Shown: positions 35,054-41,057 of the stretch, piece by piece
Numbering within the stretch: the first letter of the stretch is position 1
Layout of the letters: each line of letters opens with the position of its first letter
The notes under the pieces: generated by a model
The model's database searches: none
The model's input: the letters and a program-made list of their open reading frames with translations, nothing else
What the model was told of the DNA's origin: nothing
From: a bacterium
GTDB taxonomy: Bacteria; Pseudomonadota; Gammaproteobacteria; Burkholderiales; Burkholderiaceae_C
Length of the DNA: 41,057 nt
Assembly: GCA_030824555.1 (NCBI GenBank)
Contig: JAVBXK010000075.1
Span: 1 to 41,057, forward strand
Direction of reading: 5' to 3'
Position numbers and translations under genes: made by a program

Positions 35054-37458
35054 GCCGCGTCCCCCAGTTCATCGGTGCCGAACACGGATTCAAGTGCTTC
35101 AGCGCCAACTTGGTTGGGGGTGAAGCGGACAAGCCAGCCATCGTCAAGGCATGCCGCTACGGTGCCTGTTTTCCACAGGTATTGCTGGCGGTACTCTGTC
35201 GCGCCGACTTTCAGTACACGCACTTGGTTGCCGATGACGGGGTCGGCGGTGTAGGGTTCAAGTTCGGCTGCAGCCAGGGTGAACAGCTCGTAGCGCTGTG
35301 GCCCGAACCGCACAAACCAATTTCCACCCTGTTGACCCTGCAGTACCCCCACACGCTCACAGCACTTGCGCAGGTGGCCGGTGGGTCCTTTGCTGCCTGG
35401 CCGCACGCGCACCAGCATGCCGCCGTGAAGCGCCAGCGAAGCCGCGCCGGTGCTGGTGGTTTCGTCGGCGCTGGGGGTGGTGGCGGGCTGGTCGGCTGGC
35501 GCGGCTGGTGGTTCGAGTGGCGAAGCGCCGGGCGGCGGAGCCGCCTGGCTTTCCATGCTTTGCATTGCGGCAGCAATGCCTGAGCTTGCTTCTGCTGCGC
35601 TGATCAAGTCTCGGGGGGGCGAGGCGGAGCCGGGGCGCTTGTCGCCCTGGCTCTTGGGCTTCCCCCTTCCCCCCTTAGAAGATGCAATCGGGTTGGTGGG
35701 GCCTGATGTGGGCGCGGTTGGGGTGCTTGCTTGGGTTTGCCGTGGTTTGGATTGTTCGGCTTTTTCTGCCAATTGCTGGGTGACGCGCTTCTGCACGGCG
35801 GGCAGGTTGATGCCGGTTTCGTTCATGGCGGTCAGCAGGTGGTCGCTGACGTGGTTGCCACCGTCAAGCCAGCTTTCCCACACGATGCCTTTGGCGGCCA
35901 GCAGTGCCAGGGCCATGGGTGCGCCGTTGCTGTAGGAGAAGATGCGTTCTTTCATTGCATCCATTGAGGCAACTTTGCCAATGTCGAGCAGCTTGAATAG
36001 CTCTGTGCGTTCGGCGCTGTTGAGGCTGTACAGCATGATGAGGGACATGCCTTTGAGCGCAGCGGAGCCCAGGTCTTTGGTATCGTTTTCAAGTGCTGCG
36101 GCCCACACTTGCCTCACGGCTTCGCGCCGCCAGCCGCATTCGAAGGCTTCTTTTGCTTTGCGTTCGTCGGCCTCGCGGGCTTTGTCGTCGGTGCGCTGGG
36201 CTTCGTCGCGGGCTTTGGCTGAAAGCGCTTCGGCATCTGCGCGGTCTTTCTTTGCCTGGGCTTTGGCGGCCACGCGGTCCAGCAGCTCCTGGGCGGTGGC
36301 GACTGGCAGCACTGCAATGAGTTCGCCGGGTTTGTCGGGGTTCTCAATGAGGGTTTCTTTGGTGCCGGTGTCGCGCATTTCAGCGGCAACGATGTCGCGC
36401 AGGGGCTTCTTGCTGGGGCTGTCGGCCGCATCGTCAAGGCGCAGGTGGCCGTCTACGCGCCCGGTCCATGCTGCGGGCATGAGGGCTTTGGCTTCGCGAC
36501 CGGTGATGACGTGCAGGCCTTCGTCTTTGGCGCGTTTGAGGCGGTTGGCCTGGTCTGTGGCGGCTTTGGCGCGGTAGCAGTCGGGCTGCAGGCACATGTC
36601 GGTGCCGTCTTTTTCGGCAAACAGGTCTGCTGTGTGGCCGGTGCGGTGTGGGCAGGTGGTGCAGGCGGGTGCGTCGCCATCCCAGCCGGTGGGGGTTGTG
36701 GTGTCGAACGGGGCTCGGTCGATGCGCAACAGGTAGTTCTGCTGGATGATGGCGAGAGCAGGGCGGTAGCGCAGGGGGGCTGATTGGTCGTTACCGGCCA
36801 CGTCGCGCAGGGCGCGGAGTTGCAGCTTGTGGTCCGGCAAGCGACCGAGGTAGCTGGCCACACCTTTGTCAACCAGGCCTGCGTTGAGGCTTTCGCGGGC
36901 TTCGGGGCACAGGTCCAACAGCTTGAGGATTTGGTACACGTAGGCTTTGCTGCGGCCAATGCTTTTGCCCACGGCTTCGGCTGTGGCGTTGGTGGCGGCC
37001 ATGAGTTGGCGAAGGCCTTCGGCTTCTTCGACCGGGCTGAGGTCTTCGCGTTGCAGGTTTTCCACGGTCATGAGCACGTGGACCTGGTGGTCTGTGAGGC
37101 GGCGCACGATGATGGGCACGCTCGCCAGCTGGGCGATGGTGGCGGACCGCCAGCGGCGTTCGCCAGCAACGATCTGGTACACGGGCCGGTCTGACGGTGC
37201 CAGCAGCTGGCCGGTGGCGCGGTCATGGATGGTGTCGGGCACCAGGTCTGCCGGAAGTTGGCGCACTACCAGTGGCTGGGCCACGCCTGATTCTGTCATG
37301 GTGCTGGCCATGGCTTGCAGGCTGGGCAGGTCGAAGCGCTTGCGCGGGTTGTCTGGGTTGGGTACCAGTTTGTGTGGTGGCACTTGCAGGTATTGGCCTG
37401 CATCCCAGTTCGCGCCGCCTGGGGTGGGGAGGTTGGGGGTAGGGGTAGTGTCGGTCAT
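35050..37458 (-). CDS. Very large ParB-like protein with zinc-binding segment and C-terminal extension
   Basis: 802 residues, more than twice a chromosomal ParB. The ParB/Srx nuclease-like domain is near residues 25-145, with NPDNPRKRF, GERRWRSA (99-106) and TVENLQREDLSPVEEA. A KorB-like HTH follows (EAVGKSIGRSKAYVYQILKLL). C266, C269, C289 and C294 form a zinc-finger-like group. Residues about 400-460 are charged coiled coil; a Pro/Ala/Ser-rich linker (about 595-700) leads to a C-terminal part with repeated short beta segments (GMLVRVRPGS..., GNQVRVLKVGA). No ParA gene is visible, so a role in DNA binding or regulation of the element, instead of partition, is possible. Confidence 0.85.
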   Translation of the reverse strand: MTDTTPTPNLPTPGGANWDAGQYLQVPPHKLVPNPDNPRKRFDLPSLQAMASTMTESGVAQPLVVRQLPADLVPDTIHDRATGQLLAPSDRPVYQIVAGERRWRSATIAQLASVPIIVRRLTDHQVHVLMTVENLQREDLSPVEEAEGLRQLMAATNATAEAVGKSIGRSKAYVYQILKLLDLCPEARESLNAGLVDKGVASYLGRLPDHKLQLRALRDVAGNDQSAPLRYRPALAIIQQNYLLRIDRAPFDTTTPTGWDGDAPACTTCPHRTGHTADLFAEKDGTDMCLQPDCYRAKAATDQANRLKRAKDEGLHVITGREAKALMPAAWTGRVDGHLRLDDAADSPSKKPLRDIVAAEMRDTGTKETLIENPDKPGELIAVLPVATAQELLDRVAAKAQAKKDRADAEALSAKARDEAQRTDDKAREADERKAKEAFECGWRREAVRQVWAAALENDTKDLGSAALKGMSLIMLYSLNSAERTELFKLLDIGKVASMDAMKERIFSYSNGAPMALALLAAKGIVWESWLDGGNHVSDHLLTAMNETGINLPAVQKRVTQQLAEKAEQSKPRQTQASTPTAPTSGPTNPIASSKGGRGKPKSQGDKRPGSASPPRDLISAAEASSGIAAAMQSMESQAAPPPGASPLEPPAAPADQPATTPSADETTSTGAASLALHGGMLVRVRPGSKGPTGHLRKCCERVGVLQGQQGGNWFVRFGPQRYELFTLAAAELEPYTADPVIGNQVRVLKVGATEYRQQYLWKTGTVAACLDDGWLVRFTPNQVGAEALESVFGTDELGDAA

Positions 37459-38027
37459 GCTCTGGCTCCAGCTTTTTTAGGGTCGCAGGCGGCCAACCAG
37501 CCGTAGCCGCCCTCAAATACAAACGGGGTGGGTTTGCTTGTGCGGTGGTCGCCCAAACAATGGTCAGTGGGCAGCTGCAACGTGCAGTGGGGCAGGTGCA
37601 TCGCCATCAAGTTCAAGTAGAAAAGTTGGAAATGCGCGGCACCCACTGCAATCGGCACATACGTAACGCCCGTGCCAAAGCAGGCCGTGCACCATGCACC
37701 TCGCGCTTCGTTCACAAGCCCCATGCCGTGGCATTCATCGCACGCCGGTGTGGGGTCCAAATGCATGGCATCCAGCCTGGTAGACGGCTGGTCGCTTTGG
37801 TACGGTGCGCGCAACTTCATATCCGACAAAGCGCGGTGCAGCTTCGGATAGACGTTTGGGTACGCAATTCGGAATTCACTCAACTTGGGGTGATCAAGCG
37901 CAACCACAACAATGTGTTTGTCGGTTGCCAGTGCGCCCACACCGGCAACCCTTAAGGGACGCGCATATTCAATTCGGCCTGTCTGGCTGCAAAACGGGGT
38001 CAGGTTGATGCCTGTGGGGGTGGTCAT
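37455..38027 (-). CDS. Unknown protein with two DnaJ-type zinc-binding motifs
   Basis: About 190 residues from ATG 38027, overlapping the RT stop by four bases; its own stop overlaps the parB-like start by four. Two CxxCxGxG motifs, CDECHGMG (96-103) and CTACFGTG (113-120), are the half-clusters of a DnaJ-type zinc ribbon, with a short spacer, enough to bind one zinc. The rest is not recognised. Its position in the overlapping chain after the RT is a reason to ask whether it works with the DGR or with the ParB-like protein. Confidence 0.75.
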   Translation of the reverse strand: MTTPTGINLTPFCSQTGRIEYARPLRVAGVGALATDKHIVVVALDHPKLSEFRIAYPNVYPKLHRALSDMKLRAPYQSDQPSTRLDAMHLDPTPACDECHGMGLVNEARGAWCTACFGTGVTYVPIAVGAAHFQLFYLNLMAMHLPHCTLQLPTDHCLGDHRTSKPTPFVFEGGYGWLAACDPKKAGARA

Positions 38028-39391
38028 GCGGATGGTCCTTTGCGGAAAATCTTGCTCAGTCCACAGCCCTCTACGGCGTGCCCGTGCTTGAGCAGGGCGC
38101 GGCAGAGTTGGGCGCGTTCTTGGTGGCTGTGGGTGGCTTGGCGTACCAAGCCCAGGTAGCTGTTGCCGGTGGCAAACAGGTCTGCGGCTGGTGCGGTTTG
38201 GATGCGCTGCAGGGCGGTGGCCAGCGTGCGGGGGCGTGTGGTGCGCCGCCATGGCTTGATGACGTGGCCGACAAAGTACACGCCACGGTCGACCGGCTGC
38301 AGGATGGTTTTGCGTGGGTTGAGCTGCAGGTGCAGCGTGGCAAGCTTGGCTTCTATGGACTGGCGGGCTGCATTCAGCCACTGGGGGCTGTGGTGCAGCA
38401 GCACCATGTCGTCTACGTAGCGCACGTAGTGCGGGGCACGCACGCGGTGTTTGATGTGCTGGTCAACTTCGTCCAGCAGCACGTTGGCAAAAAACTGGCT
38501 GCTGAGGTTTCCAATGGGCAGGCCATGGTCAGCCGGTGCGTTGAACAGGCTTTTGTGCGGGGGCACCAGGGCCAGCTCACGGCGGGTGCCGCGCACGTCT
38601 ACGTTGCCGCGCGGGTCGTGCATGAGGATGGTGGCTGCCAGCGACATCCACCACGGTTCGTGGATGCGGCGCTGCAGCTGAGCCAGCAGCACGGTTTTGT
38701 CGATGCTGACAAAGAAGTTGGCCAGGTCGCACTTTAGGTAGTGCGCGGGCTGGCTCCAATTCTGGGTGGCGCTGCGCACTTGGCTTTCCAGCCGCTTGGC
38801 CCCGTACAGTGTGCCCCGGCCTGGGATGCATGCACAGCTGTCGGCCGTGAATGCCGCATGAAAGCGTGGGGCAATGTGGTTGTAAAGCAGGTGGTGCACG
38901 ATGCGGTCGCGGAACTGGGCGGCCCACACTTCACGCGGCTTGGGGCGGGTGATGACGAAGCAGACTGAGCGGCCGGGTTGCCACTGGCCGCTGGCGATTT
39001 CGTCATGCAGTTGCATCAGGTTGTGTTCAGCCTGGGCTTCGAATGCCTGGGCACTGGCGCTGGTGCGTTTGTGGCGGCGGCAATCGAGCCAGGCCTGCAC
39101 CAACAGTGGGAACAGGTGTGGGTCTGCGGACGGCAACAGCTGAGCCCTCAAAGCTCTTGTGGTTGTTGTTCTGGTTGCCGTTGTTGAAGTTGCAATTCCA
39201 GGCGTAGGAGGCGCAACCATCGCGCTATGTAGGCCACACGGCCGAAGGCTTGCGCCGATCAGCTGTGTGGCTGCACCGGACGTGCCGTGCGTGTGCGCGG
39301 CCGTATCCGTGGTGTGCCTGTCGGTGGGCTTGTGACCCAGCGGCGCGACCAGATTCACTTTGCGCTCGGGCATGAAGGCCTTGACCGTCAT
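38024..39391 (-). CDS. Diversity-generating retroelement reverse transcriptase
   Basis: About 455 residues if started at ATG 39391, which overlaps the avd stop as ATGA. Conserved RT sequence begins only at about residue 93 (LFPLLVQAWLDCRRHKR). Motifs: RPKPREVWAAQFRDRIVHH (149-167), catalytic D222 (KCDLANFF), LPIGNLSSQFF with the DGR-type (I/L/V)GxxxSQ motif (293-299), and the YVDD box (325-328, D327/D328). No maturase or endonuclease domain follows, as expected for DGR RTs. Residues about 60-90 come from the template repeat, read in another frame. ATG 39220 is an alternative start that also precedes the repeat; no ATG lies between repeat and RT domain, so a shorter form would need a GTG/TTG start. 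Confidence 0.93.
   Translation of the reverse strand: MTVKAFMPERKVNLVAPLGHKPTDRHTTDTAAHTHGTSGAATQLIGASLRPCGLHSAMVAPPTPGIATSTTATRTTTTRALRAQLLPSADPHLFPLLVQAWLDCRRHKRTSASAQAFEAQAEHNLMQLHDEIASGQWQPGRSVCFVITRPKPREVWAAQFRDRIVHHLLYNHIAPRFHAAFTADSCACIPGRGTLYGAKRLESQVRSATQNWSQPAHYLKCDLANFFVSIDKTVLLAQLQRRIHEPWWMSLAATILMHDPRGNVDVRGTRRELALVPPHKSLFNAPADHGLPIGNLSSQFFANVLLDEVDQHIKHRVRAPHYVRYVDDMVLLHHSPQWLNAARQSIEAKLATLHLQLNPRKTILQPVDRGVYFVGHVIKPWRRTTRPRTLATALQRIQTAPAADLFATGNSYLGLVRQATHSHQERAQLCRALLKHGHAVEGCGLSKIFRKGPSA
39123..39213 (-). repeat. DGR template repeat (TR)
   Basis: 91 bases between avd and the RT domain, nearly identical to the 3' ends of both target genes. Read in the target frame it encodes NCNFNNGNQNNN followed by the constant HKSFEGSAVAVR; the eight Asn codons (one AAT, seven AAC) supply the adenines that are mutagenised. 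It lies inside the RT open frame but in a different frame. Confidence 0.95.
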
Positions 39392-39750
39392 ACAGCAGGC
39401 GCCCTGTTCGTTGCGGACTTGAGCCAACCACCGGCCTGCGCACCAATGTGCCCCAGCAGCTGCACGGCCTGTGCCCACAGCTTGGGCGAGACGTGCCTGG
39501 CATCGAAGCTGACGCGTAGCAGCACCTCAACCGTGCGCTGGCGTGTCAGCAGCTCGCGCAGGTATTGCGAGCGCAGTTCACGCGAGGCGTTGGCCAGGGC
39601 CATCAGTTCCAGGATGTCGGTGCAGTGCTGGGCGATCTTCTCGCCCACGGTGCGCTTGACACCGCGTGGCATTTGCTCTTGCACGCGATGTGCAAGTGTG
39701 AGCAATTCAAGCCCAGTGCGGTAGATGGGCAATTGGGTGTGCAGGGCCAT
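39388..39750 (-). CDS. avd: DGR accessory variability determinant (Avd)
   Basis: 120 residues, all-helical and basic, of the four-helix-bundle type (YRTGLELLTLAHRVQEQMPRG..., VGEKIAQHCTDILELMALANAS..., YLRELLTRQRTVEVLLRVSFD, SPKLWAQAVQLLGHIGAQAGGWLK). Avd forms a pentamer that binds the RT and template RNA and is needed for mutagenic retrohoming in the Bordetella phage DGR. Length and position, between target gene and TR/RT, match. Its stop overlaps an ATG of the RT frame; it starts 31 bases after the first target gene. Confidence 0.9.
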   Translation of the reverse strand: MALHTQLPIYRTGLELLTLAHRVQEQMPRGVKRTVGEKIAQHCTDILELMALANASRELRSQYLRELLTRQRTVEVLLRVSFDARHVSPKLWAQAVQLLGHIGAQAGGWLKSATNRAPAV

Positions 39751-39781
39751 GGGTAGGGCTCAAGTCAAAGGATTGAAGGAC

Positions 39782-40168
39782 TCAAGAAACGAATCTGCGG
39801 ACGGCAACAGCTGAGCCCTCAAAGCTCTTGTGGCCGTCGAGCTGGGTGCCGTAGTAGAAGTCGCACTTCCAGGCGTAGGAGGCGTTTTCGTGTTCCTGGC
39901 AGGACCAGTGCCAGTCAGGCTGCAGGTGTGGTTTGCAGTTGGCGAACAGCAGGGCTTGCTCTTGCTGGTCAGGCAGCTGGCCGCCCACGCTGGCAGCCCA
40001 GTCCATGGCGGCTTGCCATTTCATGTCGCTCTCGGGTCGGTTGGGCAGCAGCACCAGGTGGTGCTTGACATTGCCGTCAGCGTCAAGCACGGGGCCTGCA
40101 TAGCGCTCGCCTGGCTGCAGTTCAATGGCCAATGCGGGCAGCTGGATGGTGGTGGGTTCGGTGGTCAT
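39782..40168 (-). CDS. DGR target protein 1, DUF1566/C-type-lectin-like
   Basis: About 128 residues from ATG 40168, with AGGAAAC six bases upstream. The fold signature is WQAAMDWAASVGGQLPDQQEQALLFAN...PDWHWS...ASYAW, followed by the variable region KCDFYYGTQLDG and the constant HKSFEGSAVAVRR, ending four residues later. This is the formylglycine-generating-enzyme/C-type-lectin-like fold (DUF1566/Lcl_C) used by DGR ligand-binding proteins. No signal peptide or membrane segment is seen. It is paralogous to the next upstream gene and nearly the same length. Confidence 0.9.
   Translation of the reverse strand: MTTEPTTIQLPALAIELQPGERYAGPVLDADGNVKHHLVLLPNRPESDMKWQAAMDWAASVGGQLPDQQEQALLFANCKPHLQPDWHWSCQEHENASYAWKCDFYYGTQLDGHKSFEGSAVAVRRFVS
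39794..39884 (-). repeat. DGR variable repeat 1 (VR1)
   Basis: 91 bases at the 3' end of target gene 1. It differs from the template at ten positions; nine are template adenines (AAC to GAC, TAC, TAC, ACC, CTC, GAC, GGC) and one is a T-to-G change (AAT to AAG). The last 40 bases in the coding direction are identical to the template and probably hold the homing-initiation sequence. Confidence 0.95.
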
Positions 40169-40203
40169 GTGGTTTCCTGGTTGGCTGAAAAGGACTGAAG
40201 AAT

Positions 40204-40593
40204 TCAAGGAATGAGGGGAATCAAGCGGACGGCAACAGCTGAGCCCTCAAAGCTCTTGTGGAGGTAGTACTGGTAGCCGTAGTAGAAGTTGCAATACCAG
40301 GCGTAGGAGGCGCTTTCTTCGTCTGATGTCCAGTGCCAGTCAGGGCGCAGCAGGCTTTTCACGTTGGCAAACAACATGGCTGCAATGGGGCGGGTGGGCA
40401 GCAGGCCACCCAGTTGTGCGGCCCATTCGGTGGCGTTGGCCCACTCGATATCGCTGGCTTGGTCGGGCAGCAGCAAGACGGCAACGTGCGTGCCATCTGC
40501 TTGGGTGCTGACACCGGCAAATTTGCCTGCCTCAAGTGGTGCACCAAGGGCTGGCAGTTCGGCAAATGTGATGGGGTTCGGGTTGGTTTTCAT
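40204..40593 (-). CDS. DGR target protein 2, DUF1566/C-type-lectin-like
   Basis: 129 residues; AGGAG lies six bases before the ATG. The N-terminal half diverges from target 1, but the core is the same: IEWANATEWAAQLGGLLPTR...LFANVKSLLRPDWHWTSDEESASYAW. The variable region is YCNFYYGYQYYL and the constant end HKSFEGSAVAVR is followed by LIPLIP. It lacks a signal peptide. It is transcribed first of the two targets, 35 bases upstream of target 1. The ligand is unknown. Confidence 0.9.
   Translation of the reverse strand: MKTNPNPITFAELPALGAPLEAGKFAGVSTQADGTHVAVLLLPDQASDIEWANATEWAAQLGGLLPTRPIAAMLFANVKSLLRPDWHWTSDEESASYAWYCNFYYGYQYYLHKSFEGSAVAVRLIPLIP
40225..40312 (-). repeat. DGR variable repeat 2 (VR2)
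   Basis: 88 bases at the 3' end of target gene 2, colinear with the template. All eight differences are at template adenines: one AAT to TAT, five AAC to TAC and one AAC to CTC (two bases); one AAC is unchanged. Confidence 0.95.
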
Positions 40594-40642
40594 GGCTTCT
40601 CCTGTGGTGGTTGACGTGGGGGGTGGTGGGGTGGATGAGCGG

Positions 40643-41057
40643 TCAAGCCGACGTGCGGTGCAGGCCTGTTTCAGCAGGCCTCAGGCCTATGGCGATGCGG
40701 GCGCGGTCGCGTATTTCGGGGGTTGCGCAGTAGCCCAGTTCTTCTGGGTTCAGCAGGGCGTTGGCCAGGTCAAGCAGCAGCAGGGGGTCTGGCTGGCCGT
40801 TGGGTTGGGCGGGGCACACAGCAGGCGGCACCACTTCGACACCGCGTTTGTGTGCTGCGTTGATCAGGTCAAGTGCCAGGGCTTCGGCAACGCCCGCTTG
40901 CCTGCCGGGTGCTGGCACAAAGCTGCAGCGCACTTCAAGTGCGTGTGTATGCGGGTTGACCGACAGGGCCAGATAGGCGGGCTTGTGCTGGGCGATTGCC
41001 TGGTGGCCTGTTGTGTCGCTGTGGGTGACAGGGTGGCTGATGGGGTGGGTGGTTGGC
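40643..41057 (-). CDS. Partial hypothetical protein at the window edge
   Basis: The open frame runs to the right edge without a stop, so the start is outside. The visible 137 residues end at 40643 with HRTSA and include a His/Thr-rich stretch (PISHPVTHSDTTGHQ), then SVNPHTHALEVRCSFVPAPGRQAG and a helical C-terminus. No family is recognised. It ends 49 bases before the start of target gene 2, same strand, so it is probably in the same operon. Confidence 0.6.
   Translation of the reverse strand, partial: PTTHPISHPVTHSDTTGHQAIAQHKPAYLALSVNPHTHALEVRCSFVPAPGRQAGVAEALALDLINAAHKRGVEVVPPAVCPAQPNGQPDPLLLLDLANALLNPEELGYCATPEIRDRARIAIGLRPAETGLHRTSA

Noticed and set aside
38028-38381. Upstream extension of the zinc-ribbon gene
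   Set aside because: It lies within the RT coding sequence in another frame; ATG 38027 overlapping the RT stop is the pattern of the whole operon.
38024-39391. Retron or group II intron RT
   Set aside because: There is no maturase/X or endonuclease domain or intron RNA; the IGNLSSQ motif, Avd and TR/VR pairs identify a DGR.
39392-39478. RT start upstream of 39391
   Set aside because: It would overlap avd by up to 91 bases with no benefit; ATG 39391 gives the ATGA junction seen elsewhere in the operon.
39751-39793. Cruciform downstream of VR1, as described for some DGR targets
   Set aside because: The repeated CTCAAG/ACTCAAG strings here are direct and not inverted; no convincing stem was found after either variable repeat.

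Overview
The window is GC-rich chromosomal DNA from a betaproteobacterium. The block yhbY / rlmE-ftsH-folP-glmM, the protein sequences and the tRNA pair point to Burkholderiales, most likely a Comamonadaceae relative; this is judged from gene order and protein character, not from a database search. Roughly 1-30.66 kb is ordinary chromosome. From about 30.7 kb to the right edge it is an integrated mobile element (prophage or prophage-like island) whose far end lies outside the window.

Chromosomal part. 75-7076 looks like an aromatic/carboxylate catabolic neighbourhood: a fused CoA-transferase, a MarR regulator, a secreted tannase-family lipoprotein hydrolase, and a two-gene split version of the QuiC-type 3-dehydroshikimate dehydratase (HPPD-like half first, TIM-barrel half second), divergent from an IclR regulator. 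7080-13169 holds a membrane hybrid histidine kinase, an LhgO-like FAD oxidoreductase, pyrD, rpiA and a secreted DUF4124-glutaredoxin protein. 13231-21151 is housekeeping: prlC, yhbY, rlmE, ftsH (TTG start), folP, glmM, followed by tRNA-Pro(TGG) and tRNA-Arg(TCT). 21675-27278 is a minus-strand acyl-CoA cluster (3-hydroxyacyl-CoA dehydrogenase, crotonase, Crp-type regulator, APH-like kinase, acyl-CoA dehydrogenase); the kinase plus acyl-CoA dehydrogenase pair resembles the module used for 4-hydroxyacyl-CoA breakdown. 27354-30655 carries a FimV-like protein and a D-2-hydroxyacid dehydrogenase.

Mobile element. A tyrosine recombinase (30855-32132, plus) faces a tightly packed minus-strand operon: partial gene at the right edge, two small DUF1566/C-type-lectin-like genes, avd, reverse transcriptase, a DnaJ-type zinc-ribbon protein, a very large ParB-like protein, two unknown proteins, a C5 cytosine methyltransferase, an ASCH protein and an AlpA-like regulator. 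From avd to the AlpA gene every junction overlaps by 4-8 bases if the RT starts at 39391.

The main discovery is a complete diversity-generating retroelement (DGR) in that operon: RT with YVDD and the DGR-type IGNLSSQ motif, Avd accessory protein, a 91-bp template repeat (39123-39213) and two variable repeats (39794-39884 and 40225-40312) at the 3' ends of two paralogous target genes. Compared base by base, 17 of the 18 TR/VR differences fall at template adenines. The template sits inside the open reading frame of the RT, the targets are small and lack signal peptides, and the cassette is fused to the ParB/methyltransferase operon and not to tail genes, so the diversified proteins may act inside the cell.
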